The notes under the pieces: model-generated
Seen by the model: only the letters and a program-made list of their open reading frames with translations
The model's database searches: none
What the model was told of the DNA's origin: nothing
Translations under genes and position numbers: made by a program
Part shown: positions 28,601 to 38,265 of the stretch, one piece after another
Layout: each line of letters begins with the position of its first letter
Position numbering within the stretch: position 1 is the stretch's first letter
NCBI GenBank assembly: GCA_027886175.1
Contig: JAJNNQ010000027.1
Coordinates: 8,694,001-8,758,000 of the forward strand
Direction of reading: 5' to 3'
DNA length: 64,000 nt
DNA from: Phylloscopus collybita
Lineage: Eukaryota; Chordata; Aves; Passeriformes; Phylloscopidae

Positions 28601-31600
28601 TATTTTGCTTTTTTTGGTACTCTCCTACACCATGACTCACTTTCTTTAATGTCCATTAAATATCAAATAATGGTAAATATTAAAAATACATCATAAATCT
28701 CCTTAATGTGAATTTTTTTGAGTTAACTATAGCATACCTTATTGAACTATCAGCAATCAAAAAATTAAATCAGCAGAAAACCTGTCACACAAGTTATATG
28801 TGCAAGAAGCCTTCTAATGGACCAAACAGCTGTGTGCTGTAACACTACCAAAGAAAAATGTGCCACCAACTTTATCCAGAGATAAATTTACATTTACCTA
28901 ATTAAAAACTAGAAAACCAAAAACAAGCAAAACTAACTTAAAATCTGCAAGTTGCTTGCAGGCTATACTGAAAACATCATACCAAAATACCACCATGTAC
29001 ATTTTGCAGCTTGCCTCCACAGCAACATCTAAACTTTGCTTCTCGGTTCCTGGCAGCTGGAGCTGCCATTAATTCAGCACTATAAATGCCAAAACACTCT
29101 CACAATCATCAATAATGAGCACAACTGATTCAGCCTCTGTGTCTCCTGGCTATATCAATGCACACACCAGACTCACTGCACATGGCTTCTCCACCCACCT
29201 TCAGTGACCAAAACATCACAACTTCTTTTGTTCAGACATTGGTCAGCTGGCACATGAAACACTTAAACATTTTTCATTTAATGAAATATGCAAGTACATA
29301 TAAAGTCTAAATGCATGCAAATAGTCCTATGGGTTTGGGTTCACTTGTGCTATCAACGTGGACAGAACAACCACAAAGACCCAACATGCCCACATCTGAA
29401 ATGTTCGTTTGTCCTGATTTAGATCTCTCTTGAAATTGTTCTTTCACACACAACCCTTTTTCACAACATTTTACACGGCTTGATCATTTTACACTGTAAC
29501 ACGGAGATTACACCAAACCATTCTTAAAAACACTGCCATTTCATCTGGTAGCTTTTTAGACTAAATTTCAATAAAAATTGCATAATCGTGAGTCCTTACT
29601 AAAAACATTAATTACAAGGTATCATTCTTGTTTTAGAATGTTAATTTATGTAATTAATGGTGAAACCTATACAGGCTTAATCACTAACAGGATCACCCTA
29701 ATCATTGACAGAAACAAAACCAGAAAGACTCTTTCTTCAAACCCCTGCAACCCTCCAACACCTCAGAAAAGTAAAACCCATCTGCAACCCTATCTTGCTT
29801 TCTGTACCTATAAAACGTGGTACAGTAAACTATTTCCCAAGCAACAGGCAGAGAGGTTTAGTTTAAAATACTGACAAAGGAGACTGTTACACAAATGCAC
29901 ATATTATTGACAAAGGATAATGTGAGACACATATTTATTCACTTACACACCCACAGAAAAAAAGACTGAGTTTAAATCCAAAACTGGGCTTACCTGAGTC
30001 ACCTTCAAACTCACTATGATAAATTTGCTCTGACTTACCTGAAAGACAAGAGTTTAGAAAATTACATTTGCAGAAATCTAATCTTGTGAAAACAAGAACT
30101 ACACCATTTCTGTCTGTCCCTCATTACCAAAAAGAACTGCATTGAAGAAATAGATGTTTTACAATTCATTTCTTTAATTCTTAAAGGCTTTTACATCAAA
30201 ACCCAGCAGAATAGTTTGAGCACAAGCCTCACTTCTTTTCTCTTTAAAAAACACCACAGCTTCAAATTTTTTATTTTGGTACAGAGCAAATAAGTTTGCC
30301 GAGAATGCCAAGCAGGAATTTACTGTGTGTGAATATGCGATCTGCTACTGTCACTGACAAGAAAAGGCAAAGTTGATCCTACAGGCTAAATGTGCACTTG
30401 AAAATTATACTGATAAAACTGCACATCTCATGACAAGCACCCATGAAAACAACAGGCCACACAGCTAAATGGACATCTAAATGAGTAAGTACTCTGACTA
30501 GACCTGCTAAATTTAATACTTATGTGTAATACAGAGCATTAATTTGTGTGCATTTATTACATTAAGGGCTCTGTCAGTCTGTGAATTGTCAAACACACAA
30601 GTATTTTCCCGTTCTTCAAATTAGCCAGAAGTATTTTCAAGGGAAAGAGCACAGTCTTGGTAGCACAGGGGATTATTCTGTAGAAAAAACAGCATAATAT
30701 TTCTATAAGAAACAAATCAATGTGAGCTGTCACTGGCAAATCGGTGTCCAACAGTATAGCTCCTGTGTTGGCTCTTATTTACACCACATAAAAAAAACCA
30801 GTTCCTGCACCAATATGTTTACAAAATGATGTACCTAAAAACCATTTCTAGCTCTAATCTTTTCTGCAAACAGGGAACATTTAAAAGGATGTTTCCTTTA
30901 GGCTGTTATTCCTTCTACTGCTCCTGTAAATAGGCAGTCACAATGGGCGATTAACCACGCAATTCCTAATGCCTGAGCAAACATGCAAACAAAACATCTC
31001 CTGGGCTTCTAAGAGCCTATAAATGAAGGGTTAAACACACTACTAAAACATAATAGCCAGTGCCTTTTCCTAACTCCCCTCTAACAGGAAGGCTGACAGA
31101 TCCTGACCGCAGCAAACAATAGCTGGGATTGTACTAGCAAGAACTAGTTCAGCTGCATCACTTGCCAATAATTTTTTAGAAGATTTAACATTCTTCTGTT
31201 TTGTTCACTTGAACAGTATGATGGGGCAAGGGGGGGAGAGGAGGAGAGCAGATAAATTTCCATCAGAGCCTCAGCCACTGAAAGAATTTGTCCCTGATAC
31301 CTGCCAAATGTGAAACTCCAGAGCAGAGACCAGGACTAACCATGTGGGGATGGCAGCAGTGGTCTCAGAGCGATGCAAACTGGGGCACAGAGTTGCTTTG
31401 GCAAGAGGTTTTCAGGCTGCTCAATACATTTCTGGGCCTGGGAGCCCTCACAGCCCCCACCTTAACAGCAGCACAGGCAGCAAAGCCCAGGGCTCACGTT
31501 CACACCACCACTGGGGTTCCAGCAAAAACCACCAGGTCTACACAAAATATGGTTTACACCTGCAGTTCTTTCGGTGGAACAAAAATCTACACATGCATGT

Positions 31601-32041
31601 GTGTAAATGCAGGCACCAACTATACACAGATACATATTTACATATGAAATATTTCTATTCCATTTGCATTCGAGCCACTGTGGAACTAAAGGATTCAACT
31701 ACAACTGGTGAGTCTACGAAAAAAAACCAACAAAAAAACCCAAAAAAACCACAACAACCAAGGAAAAAAAAAAAAACCACCAAAAAAAGCCAACTCAGAA
31801 ATCTCAGTTGCTCACTATACTGTAGAACTAATTGCCAGAAGCAGAGGCCTTGCAGTGGCCAACTCCCTTTGGTTACATATATTCATATATGTTATGTTAA
31901 AGCAGCAAACAGCAAGCAGAAGAGCAGCCTACCTTCTATGTCATCTGGAGCCGTGGCATAAATGTGAGAAAGGTTAAGCTTCAGTCTTTCAGGGCACTCT
32001 CTATTTACAGTCAGACTGGGTGATATCACTAGATCTAGCAT
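7550..32041 (-). CDS. EYA2: EYA2, 5' part of the coding region, nine exons (partial gene)
   Basis: EYA2 is a transcriptional co-activator that binds SIX homeodomain proteins and a Mg2+-dependent, aspartate-based protein tyrosine phosphatase of the HAD superfamily. It acts in nucleus and cytosol within the PAX-SIX-EYA-DACH network (family knowledge). The joined exons give 294 codons: an N-terminal block (1-68), a Tyr/Gln/Pro-rich transactivation region (69-224), a basic Ser/Pro linker (225-266) and the start of the Eya domain (267-294) with DLDET. Asp272 should be the nucleophile, equivalent to human Asp274. MAAYGQ, IPSYSIKTEDS and [11 protein letters not shown] fit EYA2 better than EYA1, EYA3 or EYA4. 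Coding lengths are 109, 45, 49, 104, 117, 68, 178, 128 and 84 bases, and every junction keeps frame. IKTE at residues 104-107 fits the SUMO consensus (inference). The C-terminal Eya-domain exons lie outside the window. Confidence 0.96.
7634..8112 (-). other. EYA2: EYA2 intron between exons 8 and 9, 479 bp
   Basis: A short phase-0 intron with a GT donor (gtaata) at its 5' end (8112) and an AG acceptor (tgtcatcacag) at 7634. I see no repeats or other genes in it. Confidence 0.9.
8113..8240 (-). CDS. EYA2: EYA2 exon 8, basic Ser/Pro linker before the Eya domain
   Basis: It encodes residues 225-266, beginning [21 protein letters not shown] and ending [12 protein letters not shown] basic cluster (K246-V-R-A-R-S-K-R253) corresponds to GKLRGRSKR in human EYA2 and may aid nuclear localisation (inference). 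The acceptor is tttctttctccaaatag and the donor is ATTGAG/gtaata. The incoming codon G/GG gives Gly224, and the exon ends in phase 0 directly before the catalytic domain. Confidence 0.95.
8241..9824 (-). other. EYA2: EYA2 intron between exons 7 and 8, 1584 bp
   Basis: A phase-1 intron, AT-rich, with T-rich runs near 8619-8645. It has a clear donor (gtaggt) and acceptor (ctccaaatag). Nothing else is recognised. Confidence 0.9.
9825..10002 (-). CDS. EYA2: EYA2 exon 7, Tyr/Ser-rich transactivation segment
   Basis: It encodes [17 protein letters not shown] and on to SQSTESLS (residues 165-223, 59 codons plus one base). It matches the human QDYPSYPGFPQSQYPQYY to SSESLAG segment. Twenty-one of the 59 residues are Ser and nine are Tyr, as expected for the PST-rich activation domain. 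The acceptor is tttttttccctccaag and the donor is CTCTG/gtaggt. Two other frames across this exon are also open for tens of codons, but they lack homology and splice logic. Confidence 0.96.
10003..11958 (-). other. EYA2: EYA2 intron between exons 6 and 7, 1956 bp
   Basis: A phase-0 intron. Around 11349-11776 several overlapping frames are open for 60-97 codons on both strands, but none matches a family I know and they disagree with each other. I treat them as chance. Confidence 0.85.
11959..12026 (-). CDS. EYA2: EYA2 exon 6, 68 nt
   Basis: It encodes [22 protein letters not shown] in two blocks ([22 protein letters not shown]), residues 143-164. It aligns with the human TTGFYQGGNGLGNAAGFGSVHQ segment at the same place. 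The acceptor is actctttccctcag and the donor is CATCAG/gtatgg. The incoming phase is 1 (G/GC gives Gly142) and the outgoing phase is 0. It is isolated from exon 5 by the 12.4 kb intron. It has no long open frame of its own and was found only from splice phase and homology. Confidence 0.94.
12027..24443 (-). other. EYA2: EYA2 intron between exons 5 and 6, 12.4 kb
   Basis: The largest internal intron in the window, phase 1. It contains an A-rich run near 16016-16037, a G7 run at about 21062-21068, a T-rich run near 23357-23371 and a tandem 10-mer (GCATCAAGAA, two copies) near 24043-24062. It also holds a splice-flanked open segment on the plus strand (12504-12690, listed separately). No gene was recognised on either strand. 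Confidence 0.8.
12504..12690 (+). other. Candidate antisense exon-like segment (unassigned)
   Basis: On the strand opposite EYA2, a good acceptor (gttttgctattcccag) precedes 12504 and a strong donor (GTCCAG/gtaagatc) follows 12690. They enclose 187 nt in which two frames are open. One reads [19 protein letters not shown] and then [14 protein letters not shown]; the other reads [19 protein letters not shown] and onward. I do not recognise either peptide. It may be an exon of an antisense lncRNA, an old gene fragment, or chance. No further plus-strand exon was identified. Confidence 0.15.
24444..24560 (-). CDS. EYA2: EYA2 exon 5, [20 protein letters not shown] block
   Basis: It encodes residues 104-141, beginning [15 protein letters not shown] and ending YTYQMH. 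This is one of the most conserved N-terminal motifs shared by EYA1, EYA2 and EYA4. The acceptor is tgcaccccacag and the donor is CATG/gtgagt. The 117-nt exon is phase 1 to phase 1, so skipping would keep frame. I-K-T-E at 104-107 fits a sumoylation consensus (inference). The Ser-Pro at residues 113-114 is a possible proline-directed kinase site. Confidence 0.96.
24561..27448 (-). other. EYA2: EYA2 intron between exons 4 and 5, 2888 bp
   Basis: A phase-1 intron with donor gtgagt and acceptor tgcaccccacag. Its end nearest exon 5 holds an A-run (24619-24631) and a T18 plus CA/TA microsatellite (24685-24780). The rest looks single-copy with no recognised gene. Confidence 0.88.
24685..24780. repeat. 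T18 run followed by imperfect CA/TA microsatellite
   Basis: T18 at 24685-24702 is followed by short ACACAC runs, then TATAAATATATAAATATAT. On the EYA2 strand this is a TATA/GTGT-rich then A18 tract about 125-220 nt downstream of the exon 5 donor. Confidence 0.9.
27449..27552 (-). CDS. EYA2: EYA2 exon 4, start of the Tyr-rich transactivation region
   Basis: It encodes [15 protein letters not shown] through [13 protein letters not shown] (residues 69-102), nearly identical to human EYA2 and diagnostic for this paralogue. The acceptor is atccttccccag. Another AG lies 43 bases upstream (ttctgaacag), but only the proximal one gives the C that completes the AA/C codon from exon 3. The donor is TACA/gtgagt. 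Tyrosine, proline and glutamine richness is typical of the EYA transactivation segment. The internal Met69 could serve as an alternative start if upstream exons are skipped. Confidence 0.95.
27553..28192 (-). other. EYA2: EYA2 intron between exons 3 and 4, 640 bp
   Basis: A phase-2 intron with donor gtgagt and acceptor atccttccccag. An unused AG (ttctgaacag) lies 43 bases before the true acceptor. Nothing else is seen. Confidence 0.88.
28193..28241 (-). CDS. EYA2: EYA2 exon 3, 49 nt
   Basis: It encodes [15 protein letters not shown] (residues 53-67), joined to Gly52 by the incoming split codon and to Asn68 by the outgoing AA/C codon. The acceptor is gttttccag and the donor is AAA/gtgagt. It matches the position of the human segment CPRVLPRQPST just before MAAYGQ, with only loose similarity (CP-x-x-L-x-x-ST). 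The exact phase fit (1 in, 2 out) to both neighbours is the main support. This N-terminal stretch is the least conserved part of EYA proteins. Confidence 0.83.
28242..29993 (-). other. EYA2: EYA2 intron between exons 2 and 3, 1752 bp
   Basis: A phase-1 AT-rich intron with donor gtaagc and acceptor gttttccag. No repeats or genes were recognised. Confidence 0.85.
29994..30038 (-). CDS. EYA2: EYA2 exon 2, 45-nt symmetric exon
   Basis: It encodes [14 protein letters not shown] (residues 38-51), with a Gly split across each border. The acceptor is cttgtctttcag and the donor is CAG/gtaagc. It is phase 1 to phase 1 and 45 nt long, so skipping it would remove 15 residues without breaking frame. The first six exon bases are GTAAGT. 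The acceptor therefore reads CAG/GTAAGT, a perfect donor consensus placed directly on an acceptor. This is the architecture of a recursive splice site, so alternative use is plausible (inference). I do not recall this segment in the main human isoform; phase continuity on both sides supports it here. Confidence 0.82.
30039..31932 (-). other. EYA2: EYA2 intron between exons 1 and 2, 1894 bp
   Basis: A phase-1 intron ending in an acceptor fused to GTAAGT of exon 2. Close to the exon 1 donor it contains the A/C-rich low-complexity block listed separately. A 205-codon plus-strand frame (31344-31961) runs across this block into exon 1; it is composition-driven and not a gene. Confidence 0.85.
31717..31796. 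repeat. A-rich low-complexity tract with AAAAACC units
   Basis: Irregular runs of A6-A12 separated by CC, CAAC or GG. On the EYA2 strand it is a U/G-rich tract roughly 140-215 nt downstream of the exon 1 donor, where it could bind U-rich splicing factors (inference). Confidence 0.85.
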
Positions 32042-32051
32042 TTCCTTATAC
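31933..32051 (-). CDS. EYA2: EYA2 exon 1 of this window, contains the initiator ATG
   Basis: Coding starts at 32041 (ATG 32041-32039) and gives [13 protein letters not shown] and on to APDDIE, 36 codons plus one base. The human protein begins [13 protein letters not shown], which fixes this start. The start context has G at -3 and C at +4, so it is moderate. The acceptor is a good pyrimidine tract ending ttccttcag, and the donor is GAAG/gtaggc. Ten bases of 5'UTR (GTATAAGGAA) precede the ATG inside the exon. The frame stays open through them, so an upstream exon could in principle extend the protein. Exon bases 1-4 are GTAT, directly after CAG, which resembles a weak donor. Confidence 0.93.
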
Positions 32052-35000
32052 CTGAAGGAAAACAAAGGAAAAATACAATTTATTCATTAATTATGCATGC
32101 TTACTAATGATTCAATTTTTTTTTTCCCTAAGAGTATAAATATTAAAACTGATTACCTAAACCCCGACTTCATATAAATTCCACATAATAACATTCACTA
32201 AAGTTTTCATCAAAGGGAAATGCTGAATTAAAATGCAGTACTTGCTTCCTTGGAGATTACACCCATCTGATTAATGATTTCCCTTTCTTCCTGGATTTTG
32301 CCATACGAAAACTAAATTCTCAATCTCTCATATGCCATCAAAGCAAGAATACGCACACCATTGTTCAGTGAGACAGAACAGACTGTAACAGGCTGAAAAT
32401 GAAGCTGAGGGCAGTTAAGATTATTATCGAGTCTTACAAGGTAATGAAGTTAGTACTGGTGACAGGATCAGTTTTCCAGGGGACACCCAAACCAGGCACC
32501 CAACGACAGTGTCCTGGCCATTAGGTGGCAGTGACACAAGGACAGGCCCTTTCACATAAGCAACCTTATCTGATGCAACCAAAAATTTCAAATTAGCGAC
32601 ATCTAGGACTTAAATCTCTGAAGAAAAACCATAATTCTTCATGTGTGCACATAACCTACATCCCCATGAAAGCTTACAACCTCTGCATTGCATAAACGAA
32701 AAAATCCTCAGAAAAGAGGACTAAAATCATTATTTCAGACCTTATGTATAAAATAAATAGATTTATTCATGTACACACCACCATTTCCAATTCATGTGCC
32801 TACCTGTACCTATAGAGCTTTCCAGCTGCCTGCTTCCCTTGGAAGTGCTGGATATTTTGGATGGGTACAAAATATGTCATTAAGTGCACAGATTTACACA
32901 CCTATGTTTGCAAATTTTGGCGAAGACAATGGGGTGAGTACAATAAGGTCTGTTACATTTGATTCCTGCACAACTCCTTTTATGCAAGGCAGGTTTCCTT
33001 GAAACCTTTACTCCCACAATGTTCTCCCCTTGTTCCCTATGCAACCAATGCCTGCATCTAGAAGAACCCACAGGGCAAGGAAAACCCGGACCTAAACTTC
33101 TCAATTAATTGTCTTTATTCCTTTTTAAATACACACAGTGCAATGGAAACATATTTGAATTTGCCAAGACTAAACTTGCAGCTTTTGGTTCAAGTCCAGA
33201 ACAGATGATGAACAGGGAACTCAAAGGTTCTATGCCATGCTTTGCTTTCCACAGCCACACAGAGCACAACCTTAGTGCAGTTCCCTGGAAGTCAATGGGT
33301 GGAATTAGGGCTATTAGGAGAAAGCATAACTGCGCTCTTGGACAGAGCAGGGCCTCAGCAAGAGCTGATGGGGGAGCAGGAATTCAGTAGTGAGTGAATC
33401 CTGGCTGCAGCTTGCTCAGGCTGCCCTTCCCTCATCACTGAACGTGCCTGCCAAGGCAGATGGCACCTCCCTGAGTTGGACTATGCAGGCAGCAGGTGGC
33501 ATGGCAGCACCTGGCTGGTAACAACCCACAGCACACCTAAAACATCCCTAAGTTAAAGAAAGCAGCACATAAAGCTGAAATCTTCAGGCTTCTGCAATAC
33601 CAATCTATGCGCTCCTGCTAGAAGCCAAGAGGTTTGCTTTGATATTCTGTTTAAATACCCCTGTATGGCTTTACCAGCTTTGAGAAACAGAAAACCACAT
33701 CGTTTTGAACCTCCCCAATCCCTTTTATAAAGCCTGTGAGTCCCTCTGAGGGAGGGCAAGTATTGTTAAGAACAAGCACAAACCAGATCATTTCACCTGT
33801 AACTAAACAGCAAAGACCAAAGCTAAATTAATTTTCACTTTGTCACCTAACAGCTGCCCAGACAGAAAAAAACTCCATGAACCCTCTGTGAATCCACAGA
33901 ACAATCAAAAATAGGCATGAAGAGGCGTAACTTAGTACAGTGTCCACAACCCCAATCCTCTCCAGGTGGGATCTGGAATCTGTCTGGCTCCCTTGGAAAA
34001 CCATGTTGGTACCTCATCACCAACACAGCCTCAATTCTAGAGACTGGTAAAGGCTCCCCAAGTATGTGCCATGAAGGAGACCTTGTGAATGACCAGTGTG
34101 GTAGAAAAGCAGTACTCTGGATCCAACACTTCTGTAATCCCTTTGTCCCCAAGTGCAACCTGCTGCAGATTTGCTAAGGAAACAAGAGCAGCATAAAAAT
34201 CAGCCCTGCACTGCAGCTGCATCTTTGTTGCTAGTGGGTCTCAAAGGGTTCCACCTTTAGATGTGTCCTTGTAAGAGGAGCACAAGAGGCTCCTCCTCCC
34301 TGCCTTAGATACAGACAAATTGAAAATGCAGATGCACAGGGCATCAACTCTGCCCCCACCACCAACAGTGTGGAAACGCAGCAAACAGTCAGACATGTGC
34401 AAGGATACAAAAAACCGTCCCCAGGTGTAAAAAATCCTACCCAAGGGACACAGCCCAATGACAGAGCTGAAACAACAATCCATGACTCCTCACTCAAGTC
34501 AGAACACAGCTCATGAAAGGCTTCACTCCACCCCCACAGCACTGCAGGATGTTCTGCTCCACCTAGTACCAAAGGACAGACTGCAGAGAAGCAAGGGATG
34601 GTCACAACCCTTCTTCTGCACACTGAACTTGTGCCAGAGCTTCTCCACCAGAAATGCCTCATCCCACTCTCTTGCTGGCACAGCCAGGCTGCCACAGAGA
34701 AAGCCCTCAGGAAGAATTTTGTGGTGCCTCTCAGTTGGGCAGAACAAGTTCTGGCTCCTAAGGCTCTCTGAAAAACAAGCAGGGTGGGCAGGGGCTTTTT
34801 TCCCTGAGGAATTAGTTTATTCAAATCCACTGGCACCCAATTAAATTTTGTCTGCATGGCTGAGAAGGTGGGGTTCCATTTTATACAAGCTTTTCCTTTC
34901 CACTCCAAGCACCATCTCATTTCTTTTCCCCTTACTTCCTTAGTGCTATCCCTGAACTGAGGGAAAGAACTGCTGCCCCAGATCCTGTCAAGCTGGGGCT

Positions 35001-38000
35001 GCTCCACCTTGTTTCTCAGATAACACATGCCCTTCAGCATAATCCAAACCCCCATCATTCATGACACTGCCCAGGCTGTTGCCAAGTGAACAGGAGCAGA
35101 TGTTTAAAGGGAAATGATCTTTTATAGTGATTAATGCACTTTAATTACATCATTGTTCAGAGATTTCATTAGCTACTCTCTGCCTGATGATTTTTCTGCT
35201 GGTTTTGTTCTGTTCACTTTTGTATTCATAAAGTCCCATTATATTTTCCTGTGTTTATTCTATAACATTTTCCTGGTTTTTTCAGCTCTCGTTTTAATTC
35301 AGTGTATGTATTAGTTGCATGTACAAACACATAATTCTTCACAGAACTGCCTGCCTGGTTGTGCATGTCACGTATGAATGCTGTGAGTGGCTTTGCCTGT
35401 TTTGCACGCACCATTTACTGATTTATTCATGTGCATCTCTTGCCTGTGGACCTCTTGACAAGAGTTTTTGAAATTCCAGTTTTAATGATGGCAAGTAACA
35501 GAAAATAGTCAAATAATGGAACAGGGCTGGTATTTAACACAGTAAATGACATGCTGGAGTGCAACTGATGAAAATATCAGGTCTTTGTTTTCTTTTTAGA
35601 GAAAAAACATTTTCTGGCTTAAGCAGTGTACAGTAAATCAGTAATAAAGTTTGCTGAATACGAGCTTTTATTAAAACCAGTGATAGCAGCATCTAGCATC
35701 TGACAGACATCTGGAAGAGCTTTTGGCTTCTATAATTAAGAAGAACCTTGTGTGAATTTGTTGCTCAGCTTTTCCATTAGAATCCCCTACCCAAACCCTT
35801 TTGCCCTGAAAGCCAGCCTGCAAAATCCCTACCAAAAACAAAGATTAAAACTTTTTTCTAACATTTAGGAAGGAAAAAATAGAAATAGATGGGGTTTTTT
35901 TTCAGTCATTATCAATCTAGGAATGCCAGATTAAACAATTCAAGGTTTCAGATTTTTGACTGAGGTGTTGGGGCAACTGGCAAATCCCATATTCTTTTAC
36001 AGTGATGTTTTGAAGGCACTGATTCCTTCAAAACCCCAAGTCAAGACAGTCAAATGTGTGCTGAAACTCAAACTCTTGAATGATCTCTCCCCAGCAAAGT
36101 GCTCAAAAATGGGTGTCTAGTGCCTGGAGGGACTCGGTGTGCAGACTGAGTCTGCAAGGTGATGAGAACTCCATGGATCATATTCTGAAAGGGTGGAACA
36201 GGAAACCACCACAGCACTGTGGGCAGATGGAACCTCACCACAGTTCTGCCCAGCACAGCAGACAAGCCAGAAGGCACCAGCAACAGATCAAGGAGTCTCC
36301 TTCCAAATCATGGAGCTCTGCTGCTCAGGCAGAACTTAAATCCTCTCTCAGTCTGCTCCCACTTGGTATTAACATCCTCCCCACAACACACCAAGGGGAG
36401 CTCAGGACCACGGGCACTTCCATCCTCCCTGTGGAGGCAGTGGACTTGTGCCTGGGAGTCTGCACTTTTCACTTATCTCCACTCCATTTCTGGGGTGAGA
36501 AGACAAAATTCTGGCTTCAAAATGTACCTGAATGGCAGAAAAAAATGTTCAAAGGAGAACTTTCAGGGCATTTTCAGCAAATAAGACACCCGGGTAGTAT
36601 CAGGTACCAGGGTAAAATCAATGGCCAAGTGATTAAGAGATTTCAGGGGGAATATGTGCAAGGAAGAGCAGGGCATCTTCCCCAAAATGACAGCAGTTGC
36701 AGGAGAGCATCTGAGCAACAAAAAGGACAGTCAGGAGAAAAAGACACAAGATTGGGGCAGGAAAGCTGGCATGAGTGTGGGAAAAAAGGAGAATGAGCTC
36801 TCCATCTGTCATCAGTGAAGGAACTGAAGGGTTAGGAGCCCTGCAGGTGAAAAAGACAGAATTCTTTCCCATGGGAAAAACATGCCAGATCCTACCCTGG
36901 AAAAGACAACTACTTCAAGGGAGTGAGAAACTGCAAAGTTTGACCATGAGGGGAGAGATAAATACAGAAATTTATGCTCCGTGCAACAATCCCATGCAAC
37001 GATCCTCTCAAGGACTTCTACTTGTATCTGGATGGAGGCCAAATACAAGCTTCAACCACTAGATCTTCCTAAACATATGCATATGCCAACACAGAGCCCT
37101 AGGCAGGAGTGGTACAAGCCAAGTCTTCTGCTTTTAGCTCTGCTGGGAAGGGGAGGAGTAGAGACAGAGATTGCAGCCAAACTGCAAAAGTAACATTTTT
37201 GTCTTGCTTCCATGACTTTATCTGGTTTTAATTAGTTGATCAATCCCTTTCATCTTTCTACCCCCCTAAAAAATGTTGCAGATTGCTAAGAAATACTTTA
37301 TTACTCCAGTGGTACTCATCATTAGAAAGATGGCAGTCTAATTCCTCAGAAGTGAATCACATGGAAAAAAATCTGAAGATGGCTTTCTCACTCTCTGATT
37401 CAGAGAAAACAAACAAAACCCATTCCAGTCCTAAAAAGTTTGGGTTTAATTCATTCCTAGGAAATACAAGATTAATTTTTTTCTCCCATACGGATAAAAT
37501 TTTCAAAAGCACCTGCTATGCCTCATTAATTTTCATTGGGAATTAAAACTTCTACTATTTTAACTCCATGGGAAGCATAGCAGCTTAGGCAGCATTGCCA
37601 GGACTTCTGGTAGCAGAATTCTGCTCCCAATTTTATTTTGCTCCTGTACAAAAATAAAGGAATCATTCATAAGCAAAAAAACCCCAGTATTATCTTGCAG
37701 CCACCTTCCACATGGTATAATCATAGGGAATTTCCCACACTGAAGATTTTGGCTACTTCTATCCACACATTTCAAAAGCAGAGGAAAGTATTTTCATTTC
37801 CTCTGTCAGTACATTCCTCCCCACACTGTTTGGACGTTCTCCTCTCCATCTATAATAGATGCTTTGTTCCATTTCAAAAGCTCAAAAAATGCTTCAGCAG
37901 GTGAAAGCCATGACCCTGTTTTCTCTTTTATAATGAGCCTTAGTTCATCCACAAGTACATCTGATGGACGTACGCAGGAAAAGCCTGAACAGGCATAAAG

Positions 38001-38265
38001 TTAAAGTTAAACCTGGGCTGGCATGAATGCTCATGTCCAAGACTGACAGCGCAGCCTTGATGACAAGATATCCTTTCAAGGTGACCTGCAGGGCAGATGC
38101 CTCGGGCTGTTTATATTCCTGAGAGCTGGTTTTTACCCAAGTAACTGCACAATAAAAGCAGCAGTACTTGTCTGGATTTATCATTGCCCAGCCTGTTTCA
38201 GACATAAAAGAAGGAGGACTCCTCACTACTGGCTCACAGCCCCTGGGGTGGGGTTACAGAGCTGG

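Noticed and set aside
31344..31961. 205-codon plus-strand frame overlapping EYA2 exon 1
   Set aside because: It runs through an A/C-rich low-complexity block (Lys/Gln/Pro runs) and lies antisense to a well-supported exon.
34231..35058. 275-codon minus-strand open frame, the longest in the window
   Set aside because: It has no recognisable domain and no flanking splice or start logic, and its Cys/Ser/Trp-rich composition looks like random translation. A competing 128-codon frame lies on the other strand. I would reconsider if a protein search or dN/dS showed constraint.
36080..36796. 238-codon plus-strand open frame
   Set aside because: It has low-complexity Gln/Ser/His-rich composition, no known motif and overlapping open frames in two other phases. 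Chance is the simplest reading.
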